The translations under genes and the position numbers were made by a program. A stretch of 64,000 nt of DNA from Amyloporia xantha (lineage: Eukaryota; Basidiomycota; Agaricomycetes; Polyporales; Adustoporiaceae): the NCBI GenBank assembly GCA_036971615.1, contig JAYKKR010000004.1, forward strand, positions 310,001-374,000, in the 5' to 3' direction. Each line of letters starts with the position of its first letter. Positions within the stretch are counted from its first letter, which is position 1. Under the pieces are notes generated by a model. The model was given only the letters and a program-made list of their open reading frames with translations, was not told where the DNA came from and ran no database searches. Shown piece by piece: positions 34,067 through 49,800 of this stretch.

Positions 34067-34322
34067 GGAGATCGTAATCGAGTTCACGGTGTTCGGAGTA
34101 GTCGATTTGTATGAGCGAACAGCGAAGTGCGCAGAAGTGTAGTTGGAGATGAGACGAAACCATGCAGACGAGTCTTTGATAAGATGAACGTTACACTCTT
34201 ACGGAACAATGAGAAAACAAACGTGGATTGAACAAAGCAAGATAGAGTGGCTGCAGCCACCTCCGAAGAACATCCAATTGAGCGATGAAAGGTCGACAAA
34301 GCCCGAGTGGTTCTTGAGTGGC

Positions 34323-34366
34323 ACGCGTCCTGAGACGCGTCGAGGCATCACGCGACTGGCACGCGT
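34323..34366. promoter_or_regulatory. Cluster of three ACGCGT (MCB-like) motifs
   Basis: ACGCGT occurs at 34323-34328, 34335-34340 and 34361-34366, about 260-300 bp upstream of the minus-strand ATG at 34066. ACGCGT is the MluI cell-cycle box bound by MBF (Mbp1/Swi6) in fungi. Three in 44 bp is more than expected by chance, but binding is inferred. The rest of 34067-34922 shows no gene. It also serves as the upstream region of ARG5,6. Confidence 0.45.
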
Positions 34367-34922
34367 CTGAATCTCCCCGCCTCAGTCGGAAATGAGATAG
34401 ATTTATAGCTGTAGTAGCTGTAAACGACAGAAAAAATTGCGGTAATATATTGGGATGAGTAGGAGGAACTTTTTGACCCAAGCACAATGCGTCTGGCTGT
34501 ACAGTGTGCTCGTATTCTGTTCCTCGTGCGGACCACGTGCGAGGGCCTGAGACGCCCGCAAGCGGTAATATTCCGCTCGGACTCTCTGCCTCATCTTTCC
34601 ACTATCAAAGTCCTGTCTTTTGAGATTGTCCGTGATTAGAAAAGTTCTGTGCGAGCCATTAGCTGTCCCACAGGTGCTTCTTGCAAATTCTTGAAGACCA
34701 AGCGCGGAAATCGCATCTCCACAGAATCTACAGGTGGGAGTAGAACATTTTGATTTTCTGGCAAGTATATATTCATTCAGTCGCACATTCAGCTCACTCA
34801 TAAAATTAATATTAAGAAGCCTTTTGTCGCTGTGGACTCCGATCCGAGTCACCGTCAGCGCTCGGAACCAGTCCCTCTTGTATAAATTGGCCTAGTCTTC
34901 TTGGTGAAAGACTTATCTCAAG

Positions 34923-37916
<2,994 letters not shown>

Positions 37917-38506
37917 CACATACGGCCTATATGCGTCATGGTCTGGAGCATAAAGACAAGTCTAGGATTGTCGAACCATTGCTAGGAAGACAATCAAGAC
38001 GCGCTGATCCTATGCCATAGTAAAGTCAGCGATGAAAGTACAGTAAATATTCACACATGTCATTTTTAATACACAGACTAGCGTTTCTGAACTCGCTATA
38101 AAATCCTGTTAAACGTTTGAAACAACTCATAAGATTGATATCCTATACCTGATCAGGCTAAATATGTAATGTCGTTGTGCGGCATGGCAGGTGAACTAAT
38201 GCACATGTTGCAGGGAGCGTCCCACCTACGTGAACATAGGTGTTGCCTCCAAACAAAGTCTTTGATAGAAGAGCTTACAAGGTTGAAGCACACGCCAGAT
38301 TGGAGAACCTAGTGCAAGGTAATAACAATATGCGTAAGACAGAATGCAAGTGTACATGACATGGAGAGCGGATCATAGTCAAGAAAACAATTTAGGTTCA
38401 ACAGCGTCCAGGGTAACGATACATATATGCGACTCCAAAATAATGAGAAAGATACGGTAACTGATATTCATCAGTGGGCGTGAAATGTTGTGCAACATAA
38501 GCAGGA
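37917..38506. other. Convergent 3' intergenic region
   Basis: This is 590 bp between the stop codons of ARG5,6 and the myosin gene. It is AT-rich and holds no gene or repeat I can support. It must contain both 3' UTRs and polyadenylation signals. Confidence 0.5.
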
Positions 38507-41500
38507 CTACTTCCGAGGGGAACTTGCGGGTGAGGCTAATAGCACAGTGGAAGGACGGTCAAGCCGACTGCGCAACCGTTCGAGTTCGCGTTCAAGACTA
38601 GATAGTAATATATCAGTTTGAGACAAGTGGTAAAGTAAGAAATCAAACGAACTTCAGTGCTTTCTGCCTGAAATCTGCCGCTTCACGCTCTGCCCGCCGC
38701 TTTTCCAGTTGAAGATTGTTCTCAGAGGTTTGCTGTGACACGTACGTTCAGCGGACTCATTAAATGACACAATCGTGCTTACCAATTCGTCCATTGCTTG
38801 TCGCATGTTGACAATCTTTGTCTCGTATGATCTGACCTCCTCTTCGAGTCTAGTCTTCAAGCGCTCCGCTTCGGCGAGCTGGAATCTAGCATCGCGGGCA
38901 GTCTTATCAGCGGTTCGATGTATGCGAGAAGTATCCTTGGTGCTTTGATTGAGCTGGTTGGTGAGCTCCTCGATTCTACTCTCTAGACGTCGTGAGGTGG
39001 AAGGTCGTGGAGAGTTTAGTGATCTCGTCTCAAGGTCGACGATACGAACGTTCAAGTCTTTGATCTGTTTCTCCAGGTTTGCCTATCGAGCCTCCACAGT
39101 CAATACGAGCGAGTCAATAGACAGCTTGAAACATACGTTGAGTTTATCGAGTTCAGAGTTCTCCACTCGTGTCTTGCCTAGCTCTATTTGACACTCATTG
39201 GCGTAGCCTTCAGCCTTCTTCATCCGCTCAAAAGCCATCGTTACGCGGTCATTCTGCTCTTCCAGTGAGCGTTCAAGGTCTTGCTTTTCCAAATAGAGTC
39301 TCTGCATTTCTGTATCTGAGGACAGCTTGCTAGTATCGACTGAGTCCAGCTTGATCGCCTCCAATTCTGCTTGAAGAGCACGTCGGGCCTTCTGCAAGAG
39401 CGCACGATCCGCTTCCGCGTCATTCAAGACACTGCGAAGCTCCCGGACTTGAGAATGCAACGACACAATCTGAGACTGTTGCTCGGCTTGGGCAGCTGTA
39501 GATGAGTCATATGCTTTGCTCAAGTCCTGGATTTTTGTCTCCAGACGTTCTTTGTCCTTCTTCCAGGAACCACCGTTATATACTTCTTCATCGTAACGCA
39601 GTTGCAGTTCATCATGGTCAGATCGGATCTTCCTACTCTCTTCGCGCAGTCGGCTCATCGTATCACGCTGTGATTGCAACTCTGGGAGAACGCACAAGGT
39701 TAATATCAAGGCCGAAACGTACAGAAGAGGCCTTGTCATACCTTCGCTCAGTTGGGCCAGTTCCGCTGGAAAACAAAGTTTAATGGGCGAAAAGTGCAAT
39801 TCTATAATGCGCACCTTGATACTTCTTTCGAGTCTGATCTGCGGTGAAGTCACGTTCTGCCAGATCTTGTTGATGCTGTTTTCGCTCATCTTCCATCTCT
39901 TCAGCAAGCCTCTGGCGAAGCAGCTCTAAGTCGGTTGATTCCCGTCCTTCTTCCTCCAGCTTCGCCTCCAAGTCTCGTATACGTGCTTCTGCCTCCCTCA
40001 ACTTCATCTCTGCTCCATCTCTTTCATTGACTGCTTCTGCATGCGCATTCTCGGCATCGACAAGAGCTCGGCGAGCTGGATCATAATGTCAGTTGGTTGA
40101 CACTATGGAAGTCGCCAAATGAATCACCTAAGGTCTCAGCACGTGCAGTCTTCGCTTTCGCAATTTCTGCCTCTTCTAGCTTTTTGAGATAGGATTCAGT
40201 CTGAGTCTTGTATGTTTCGACAGCCTCTTGCAACTCTAAAACCATTGTATAAGCGAAAAGAAGTACATGCAGGGAATAAGACCCTCACCAGAATGGATCG
40301 TAGACGAAGCGGATGTCGTGATCTCCAGTTCTTGCAAACGTGCTTGAAGCTGTCGCTTGGCACCTAATCGCAGTGAATATCCCCTACTGAGACAAGCCCA
40401 CGCAAGAACTCACTCGTTTCTTCGCTCTTCGCCGCATGCTCAACCTCCAAACGATTCTTGAGATCAGCTATTTCTGTTTGCATCTGCTTCTTGGACAACA
40501 GAAGCTCTTGGACCTGCCGGCGCTGGTCCTCAAGCTCAACATGTGCAGCGCGTTGTTGCACAGCCTGCAGGTAGAACTGAGTTTCCACTGCTAGAGTCAC
40601 TCTCTAAGCAACATACCAAAGCTTTACGCGACTCCTCTAGGCGAGCGTAACTCTCTCTTTCTTCTGAGATCGTAGTCTGGAACTTATCCCACATGGCCTG
40701 AATGCCACTGAGTTGAGCTGCTTCTGCCGCTCTCCTTGCTTCTGCTTCCTCTTCCAGAAGCTCTGCAAGGCGAGCATTCTCCTTCGCGAGGCGTGCCCGA
40801 TACTGTTCGATAGACTGTTTTGAGCCATCACTACTCTCCAACTCGGCTGTCATCTCCCGAAGAGACGTCTCCAGATATTGTCGAACTCGAGTGGAAGCAG
40901 CGATCTGTATCTCAAGAATTTTGACTTGGTGCTTCAGTGCATTTACCTGACCCTGTTTGTCCGGAGTGCGAGGTGCTTCGGGTTGAGAATCCTTCCGAAT
41001 GCGCGACACGCCGTTTGTTTGTCCAACGCTACGCTTGGATGGCGTGAGGTTGGCCATGGATCGAGCATCGGAACCGGTGTTGAGACGAGTTTGGTGGCGT
41101 GACGAAATTTCTCTTTCCATCTCTTCGTCCGCGAGCTGAAGTTCCTTCAATAGGCGCGATCGGAAAGTCTCGTCTTTGGGACCACTACTCATGATTAACC
41201 GACGAATCTCGGCATGCTGACGGTCCACATGCTCCTTAATTCTGGATGCAGTAGTCTTCGTCATCTCTGCTTCCTCGAGTTGGTTCTCGAGCTGGGTAAT
41301 CCGACTTTCATATTGCCGTTGAAGCTTGGCAGTTGAATTTGGCGCATCTCCCTCATCCGCGAGCCGTGTGAGTTCCAGATCCAAGTTGTCCTTCGCTTTC
41401 TGCACCGTGCTCAACTGTTGCATGGCGTCGGTGACCTGTTGCTGCGTATGTTGTAGATCGTTCTGCAGTCGCCGGACGTGTCTCTCCGCAGCTTCCCTCG

Positions 41501-44500
41501 CCTGTCGTTCCTTCTCGAGGCTGGCAAGAGCACGATTCGTCTTTTCTTCTTCAGCCTTGATTCGCTTGTCTTTAGCTCGAAGATCGACTTGTTCGCGCTC
41601 CTTTTCACGGGCCAAGTCTTCAGCCTCGTTCATGAATCTGCTCTTCGCCTTCTCCAGCGAACGTATATAGGCCTGATTCGCTTGTAGTTCTTCCTGCGCT
41701 TTCAGCAACTGCCGGTCGGTGACACGTTTCGCCTCCTCCAAAACGTGAACATGTTCGACAATGGTCTTATCCTGCTTAGCTTCGAGTTGTTTGACTTCCC
41801 ACTCGCGCGCTTTCAGATCAGACAATGCCTTGTTGAGTTCGCGGTCCAGCTTGACGTTCATATCCTTGAGTCTCACGATTTCTGCCTTCTGCGATGAAGC
41901 CGATTTCTCCAAATGACTGCGTTTCGCGGATTCGCCGTCCAGTCGCTTTTTGACATCATCGAGTTGTCGGTCATGAAGACTCTTCTCTCGCTCCAATTGC
42001 AAGACAACGTCCTCAAAGTCTTTGTATTTGGCCTGAGCTGTTGCGAGTTGACGTTCGAGAGCCTGTGACGGTATAAGACGAGACCACGTTGAGGGGAAAA
42101 GGCGTTACTTACTTCTTTCGCCTTGTGCATATCAGCAAGTTGGTCTTCAGTGTCTATGTGTCGAGAACGAGTGGACTGAAGCTCAGACTCGACTGTGCGT
42201 CTTGCCTTCTCTGCATCGGATAAGGCATCTGTAGTCCTCTTCAATTGGCCTTGGGCAATTTGTTCCCGCTCGGACAAGGACTTGTGGCTCTGCAGTAAGG
42301 AGCTATATTCTTGCCCAATGGAATCAAGCTCGATCTTCAGCTTATTCTGACCTTCGACGGCGATTCGACGAGCATCGTCGAGTTCCTGAGAAAGTTTGAC
42401 TACTTGTTCCCGCAAACCGGCAAGTTCTTGCTCTTTGCTCTTCTCTACTTCAGAGCGACGAGTCTCCTCAGTTGTTTTCGCAGCCAGTAAAACGCGAAGT
42501 TCATCGAGCTCTTCTTGCAGTTTTGACTGAGACGCTGCATCGCGTTTGCGATCGTGTTGCTGAGCTTCAAGATCCGCGGTCAAAACATTGACGCTGCCCT
42601 GTAGCTCGGCGATGTGCTTGAGAAGGCGACCGCGCTCTTGTTTCGAATCATCCAGCTCCGCCGCGAGACGATCCGCGTCCTCCTCTTTCTTCTTGATCAT
42701 ATTCGAGTAGTCTGTCGCTGTTCTGGCCATTTCGGCGAGCTGTTCTTTAGCTTGACGAGCTTCCTGCTCTAAGCTGTCAGCTTTATCGCGCAGAGCATCC
42801 CTGAAAATGTTCATCAGCTTCCGGCGAACGAAAGAGGCGAAGAGATAAGTACCTGTTTCTCAGTTCCGCACTAAGCTTGCCGTCCAAGTCAGATAGAGTC
42901 GAGTCCATACGTTCCTTGGCACGGGATAGGTCTTCCTCCCGTTGAGCGACAAGATTCTTCAGTTCCTCAACAGACTTTTCTTGCTCATCTCGCTCGGCTC
43001 TCAGAGCTTCGATCTCCTCTTGGGCAAGGTCCAAATGTTCGGACAATTCAACTTCCCTACTCTCCCAGTCTTGTTGCTCATTCTCCAGACGAACAAGATG
43101 TTCCGCAGCTTGATCAAAGGCTTGTCTGAGAGTCTCGTGCTTCTCCTCACTTTCTTTCTGGAGCTTCAGAGCGCGATCTAGCTGAGAGTCGAGCGTGTCA
43201 AGGTCGGCCTGCAAAGCTGCGACTTCGTCCTCAAGCTCTGCCTCGCGATTCTTACTCCGTTCGAGTAATGCATCCTTGTCTAAACCAAGAGCGCGCTCGG
43301 CCTCCAACTCATCTTCCACTTTACTCTTCTCAGACTCCAGTCGCATCTTTAGACTCTCCAGAGCTTCCTTCTCTCGTTGATCGCGTTCTGCGCGCTCCTT
43401 AGCGAGAATTAGTTCAGCCTCTTTCATCCGGAGCTCGTCATCATTGCGAGTTGCAGCAAGTAAAGGGCGGACCTAGTTTGACTGATCAAACATTACTCAG
43501 GGATGAGACGACAGGCAAATCTCACTTTGGTATATAGCTGCCACCAAGGCCAGTCCCGCAACTCACCATACACACGGGCATTACGCTGGATTGTACGGAT
43601 GGCAACAGCACGGTTCAGAATTTTCTTCATCTGCCGTCTCGCGGTCCACATCCTAGCAACAGCCTGCAGCCTCGAGAAGATATCGAAGAGTAGAGCGTCT
43701 CTACGTTCTTCCAGCTCAGCTAGCACTCCTGCTTTGAAGAAGATTTTCGAAGTGCCGATACGGAAATTAGACTTGTCCAATTCAAGAGCATCAACCATTC
43801 CGTAGACACGCCTTTCGGCCGTCCATATAGCCACGAGGAATTACTCCAGGAGTAAGAACTTCATACCGTTGCCGGAATTCCACGAAAGGAAGGCGATTTG
43901 GATACCCAAGACGGGCAATTCGGATACCTTCCAATACACCATTGCACCGCAGTTGATCAAGGACGAGAGGAACGTCGACACGATCGGGCTTCTTCATCGT
44001 GTTCGGGACGATGCAGCGCACGAAGTGCGGCTGAGTGGCCTGCAACTGTGCCATAAGGCCAGAAAGCTGCTCCTTGTGCCGCTGTCCGACGGTGCGGAAC
44101 GCACCCTTCTTCGTAACGCGTTTCTTGCCCGTCGAGAAGGTGTTAACATGCCCCGCGACGACAGACGTCGTTTCGCCGAACTCAGCAAAGAGCGAGGCGA
44201 CATATCGCTCCGAGGACGATGCAAACACGCGGGTGAGGTTGTCGTTCAATGGATCCTTGTTCTTTTCCAGCCACCCGTCCGTCCTATACTCCACTCGGCC
44301 GGCGTAGTGGTGCACGATGAATCCCTGCTCGAAACGCGAAGGTTCGTACTTCTTCGTGCCTGGGTGTTGCTCCTCTTCCGGAAGCAACTCACCCGCCCAC
44401 AAGGCATGTAGCTTGTGCGTGAAGGTGAGATCCGTAGCCTTCGGCATGATACACTCCTCGTCCAACAAACTCAGCACCCCAATCGCGCTGCCACTGGTCT

Positions 44501-46484
44501 CGATGAGGTCTATTGTAGGCTGCAAATCCAGCCCGAAATTGACATAATCCCACTCAATGCCTTCGCGCGTGTATTCCTCCTGCTCTAGGACGAACATATG
44601 GTGGTTGAAGAATTGCTGCAGCTTCTCATTAGTATAATTGATCAGTAGCTGTTCGTAGCCATTGACGTCGAAGATCTCGAAGCCAGCAATATCAAGCACA
44701 CCAATGAAAGTTGACTTTGACGATGGACGGTCCAGTGCACGGTTAACCCGGTCGACAAGAACGCCAAATGACTTCTCGTACAGCGTCTTGCATAATGCAG
44801 AGAGCTCGTCCAGAGCCTGCTGCTGTGTCCTGGCCTGCGTCACCCATTCGCGACCAGCGAGGACGCGCGGGCGCAGCACCGCCCTTGTGAATTCAGCCAC
44901 GGGAATCCCAAGGAGATGGCAGACTCGCTCCGCTTGTGATGGATCAGGCATGAGTGCATCGTCAGACCGTGTCGCAGTGATAGTGATGTTGCCAATGTGC
45001 AAGATAGCCGCGACAATGCGGAAGAGGTCAAATTGCTCAGCGGCTGTGAAGCCCACCACATCGAGAGCGTTCTGGGAGAAGACGTCATTGGCTTTTCGGT
45101 TGATATAAGTAGAATCTAACCTTCAGCAATGCCCACTCTTCTTTGTCGTCTATTCCGTCCACCTCTCGTCTGCTCTTATTGAGATATTCGTAATCCTCGA
45201 CACCACCATCAAGTAGGAGGCTTTCTGGAAGAGTATAAGTACGACTGTGCGCCACCAATCGGGAAGGCTAACCTTTCAAACTCCCGCCACCCTCCATCAA
45301 CTGATAGAATACGTGGAAACTTCGCTCAGCCTCGCTTCTAACCACCACCCGACTCTTCTCCAGCAGATACCAGTCGATATTCGCACCTGCGATGCTGCCG
45401 TCGGGGGAGAAGCTGATGCGGATGAATTTTCCGAATCGACTCGAGTTGTTATTCCTCTGCGTTTGTGCATTACCAAACGCCTCTAGGATCGGGTTTGCCT
45501 GGAGAATCTGCCGCTCCAATAGGCCAAGCCTGTCTTTGGCCGTAAGACCTGAACCTGACGCGCCTGTCGACATTCCCTTTCCGTGCTTTCGAAAGGAGCT
45601 ACTCCTGGGCAGACCAGTAGAGGGTATGATGCTGCCGAAGGCAGTGGACCCAGTCAATGACGGTGACTGCGAATGTGAAGGAGTGGGCTGGGGAAGATGC
45701 GCATCCGTAGCAATGGCTGCGAGGTACTGAATGACCTTCTTCGTGCTCTCTGTCTTACCTGCACCTGATTCACCTCTAACGCAAATAGTTAGACTGTGAG
45801 AAATATAGACGCGATTAACGACCGTACGTGATGAGAATGCTCTGATTCTCTCTTTCCTCGCCCATGTTGATCCAAGCCCGTTCTGCAATCGCGAAGATGT
45901 GTGGGGGGTTCTCATCACGACGTTTGCCGCGATACTGGTGCACAATAGCGTCTGAATAGAGGGGAAGATTCCGGTACGGATTGATGGCGACTAAGAATAA
46001 GCCTGAATACGTCTGTTTGGAAAGTCAACGAGAGTAAATCTACAGCAGCAGGGTCTCTGTATAGCGACGGATAACGCGTGCCACTGTACGGTGCCTACTC
46101 ACATAAATCGCTCCGGACCCGTACCTCAATCGAAGATTATGCACGACGCTGGCTTCGTTCAGAAATGTCAAATCCGCAATATCGTCTACTCTGTCGAACT
46201 TGGGCGGGTTCATCTTGGACAACGCGTATAGTGGCAGCCGTCGTATCTGCCGCGCCATTCAGCCCAATTAACGATTGACGAGACGAGCTACAATCAAAGG
46301 TAAATACCTCTCCTCCTGCAGCAATAACCACCTCTCCCATCTCCTCCTCCTCTTTGACGACCCAGCCGGCAAGATAGCCCTCTTTATCGTCCGGTACCCA
46401 GACCCATTTCTTCTCGTTGAATTCTGCTTGAAGTGCAGCAGCTCGCGCAGCCTCTGCACTCTGAGAGGGTCTTGGAGCGGGCAT
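38507..46484 (-). CDS. MYO1: Conventional (class II) myosin heavy chain
   Basis: The start [19 protein letters not shown] is followed by the SH3-like subdomain ([20 protein letters not shown]). The motor domain has [14 protein letters not shown]-loop [13 protein letters not shown] (about 45776-45740), switch I region [13 protein letters not shown], switch [33 protein letters not shown], actin-binding loop region [21 protein letters not shown] and [12 protein letters not shown]. Two IQ-type motifs follow ([12 protein letters not shown] and [11 protein letters not shown], about 43690-43570). The rest, about 43430 to 38510, is almost unbroken heptad coiled coil, ending SPASSPRK. There is no globular cargo domain, which separates it from class V. 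It should drive actomyosin ring contraction at septation. Length is about 2,250 residues. Many short introns interrupt both halves, and the motor appears intact. Confidence 0.93.
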
Positions 46485-46805
46485 AGTGATATACCCAGCA
46501 AGAGAGTGCACTGGGAAGTTGTCTCCCGTAGGCAGACTCCTAATTGTTACCTTACGGAGGGAGGGGAGGACGGTAACAATATAGACTGGGAAGGTTGAAC
46601 CGTGTCGCGGGGCGCGTCCTGGCCTAATCGGGACGATCGCGGACGCCTTTACTTAGTGCTAACCACGTGGTGGCTACTTAGTTTCAGATAAGTGTCCTCT
46701 TCGGTTTATGTAATTCGACAAGTCCTTACATAAAACCTTGCATAAGTAATCCATAATTGCCTCTGGAGTCTGGTTCCCCATTGCTCTGCGCTGCCATCTT
46801 GCACG
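46485..46805. promoter_or_regulatory. Divergent promoter of myosin and RING gene, with palindromic E-box
   Basis: 321 bp lie between the two ATGs. ACCACGTGGT at 46662-46671 is a 10-bp palindrome around CACGTG, the bHLH/Pho4/Cbf1-type core. TTACATAAAACCTTGCATAAG at about 46727-46747 is AT-rich and near the RING start. Function of the E-box is inferred. Confidence 0.45.
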
Positions 46806-49800
46806 ATGGCTGCCAGATACCCTCAGCTGCAGCTAAATCTTTCCTCGAACAATACTTCCTTCAAGCGATCTTTTGACGAGTTAGGTCTTGATCTAGACAG
46901 TCCTGCCGATGAACAAAGTAGTAGTGGGAGCGGGGAGAACAGCAGCAGGAGCACCGACGGGAACATCGACCGCCACAAACGCGCCAGGAGCGAGAGCGAT
47001 TCGTCCGACGTTGGTGGTACCGTCAATGGCAACCCTTCTGCATCGCAAACATCTGCGTCTGGCGTAGCCAGTACATCTTCTGGCAGTTCGCTATCGGCAT
47101 TCGTCGCAGGAGTACTCCCTGCACATGAAACCGCCGCAGCGAGCCATGTGGGTGGCTCGTACTCAGGCCTCATGCTAGACGGCTCTGAAGCGTCGGTGTC
47201 CCCCATGGAGGGCATAGAATTTACTACGCCTCTGTCTCTTGAAACTGCACTTGTATCCCCTCCAATCACTGTAGCCCCCGTATCGCCACCGGCGCCCAGT
47301 GGCCATAGTGAACGTTACAGGATTTCCATGGAACGTTTCAATGCCTTCGACAGTAATATATCTGTTTTGCGCCATTCAGCTTCGCCTGTCCCGGAACCTA
47401 TACCTCCTCGTACGTCTCGAGACAGATATGAAACAAGGTCCGTCGATGCGCCATCATCTACACCTGAGGATACTCCTCCGTTGGCGCAGAGGCTTCCAGA
47501 TTCGTTTGCGTCTGATACCACATCACCTTTCGATAGTCGCCCTCGTGTCCCACACAGGACATCCTCTCCTTCAATGTTTCCTCTGTTGAGTTCTGTTGCT
47601 CCACACCCAGTACCTTCCACGCCTGCATCACAACTTGATATTGCTCCTTGGTTGGATGCTGAATTTATGGACCCTTGGAGGTCCACAAGTCCTACGTTGC
47701 CACAAGTTGGAAGGACGACATCACATATCTCTGGTCCACCTGACTCCCGACCGGGGTACATAAATGCCTCCTACACACATAATTATAATCGGACATCTAA
47801 CCCTGAGGCTTTGCCCACCTTCACTTCTCCCAGGCCAGAGCATGTCATTGACCAGAGGCATTTGGCTGCCCTTCGTGAAGTCAGAATCGCGCTCACGTCG
47901 CCTTTGGATGGGAATGAGCTTTCAGACAATTCCCTTCAGGCGTCAGATATTCGAGATGGTCCGAACCAACGTTCGTGGGTAGATCGTGCAGCAGGTAAAA
48001 TTTGAGTCCATCTCACCTGCAACATGTCAACTGACAATACTGTGCAGAGAGCGGACGGCTGCCTCCTCCTGCTATCGGCGTCGGACAATCTCGCTATGAA
48101 TCGACACTACGCGTGTTGCCTATGAGGCCATTAGGTAATTTATGCTGTAGTTGTCGTCTGTTCGCTCCATGACTGATACCATCGGTTTTCATCAGGTCGC
48201 CTGTGGCCCCAAAGTCATGATCACGAACGCACTCGGCAGGAAGCTTTACTCAGACTAAATAGACTGAATGAAATAGAGTCCTCTCTTCTTCCGCAGTCGC
48301 GTAATCATGACACTGTTAACGAGTTTCCATCAGCTGGTATGCCACTTGATCTCATTCTATCTATGACTTTTCTCTGAACATCTCAACATTCAGGTCCTCG
48401 ATCAACATCCGACGCTCGAGAATTATCTGACGGAAACCCTAGGGCTTCTTGGGCCCATTCTCGTGTCGCTCAGCCGACAGGTCCCCACGATTCGACCTTC
48501 GCAGGCCGGCGTCGAAGTCCAAGTCCCGATCCACAAGCCCAGGAATTGGCCTTACTCCAACAGTTTATTGAAGATTTGCGTCATATAGTCACAACTCGCC
48601 GAGCGCTGGCAGCTTGGGATAATGGTATTCTTGCACTGACTTGATCAAGAGACGAGCTTCTGATGTGAACGGATTTAGAATCTGAAAGAGACGATAGCGC
48701 CGACTCGAGGCTTGCTCACGCTAGGGCTGCGTTGAATTCACGAAATGATGGTTCGCTCAGTCGTAACAGACATTTGCCTCGTACTCATGGCGATTTTTAG
48801 AACACTCAATCAACGTCGCAAACGGAATTTTCCCCCCAGACCTTCACCAAACCTCCAATCCACCTTTGAGAGGACCGGTCGCAGCCGGCCATTCGTCTTT
48901 CTCACGTCCCCCGTCCGATAATCATAGTGTCAGAGGTAGAATGAGTATGTCCTCTCATTTGTACAGCACAAGGCCGGGACCCTCCAACTCTCTGATGTCT
49001 GAGAATGCCGCGGAACGTCGCCGAAGAACAGCTCGTGAACACCTCATTCCGAGCCTTGCAGAATCTGGCCTTATTACTGGAGAACGGGACTTCCCTCGCG
49101 ATGGCCCTACAAGATCTCCTGATATCGACACTACTTTTGGTTGGTTTGGCGAAACCGCCGGTTTTGCGCCGGCCACCCAGGGCTCTACTGCCTCACGTCG
49201 AGGTCAGCTAAATCATGGCGAGGAAAATCTGGAGACCGGTGGTCAGAGAGAGGAAGGTACACGGCGGCAATCCATCGCGGACGCCGAATTCGCAGCTAGG
49301 TATTGGGGTCTCTCACCTCCTACGCCTGTTGTCCGTGTGAGATCTAGCGGGGATCGCAATTCCTCTCGTGGTGACACACCTGGGGTGGCCATGCAAACCT
49401 CCGGGGATACGCATACGTCCGACTCATCCCCTTATTCGTCTGGCGTAGACTTCTGGCGCTACTCCCATGATGTGGATGCTGGCACTACAGCTGGGGCATC
49501 CAATGCTCGGCCGCGTCCTTTCAATGGTCTGGCGGACCGACGAAGTATTTCTGGATCAGCGCCGTCACTGCCACGTCCTACTCCAAATCCCCTTGGACAT
49601 GGTCTACATAGTCGCCCTTCTCACCTTTCAGGCGCAGCAGTTCCCTCGTCCAATGAGGCCGCGGCTCTATTCGCTTCTGAGCCCTCTTTTATCCACGGGT
49701 CAAACAGCCTAGATCTTTTTGCTTTAGAGGTCAACCGACGCCGGAGATCGTCGAGGCTTGCTGTATTACGCCGCTTGCGGGCTGATTCCACATCGGACGG

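Noticed and set aside
34403..34852. 149-codon minus-strand frame upstream of ARG5,6
   Set aside because: No conserved motif and no convincing start. It overlaps the likely promoter of ARG5,6.
43869..44411. 180-codon plus-strand frame antisense to the myosin motor
   Set aside because: It is a shadow of the conserved motor domain on the opposite strand.
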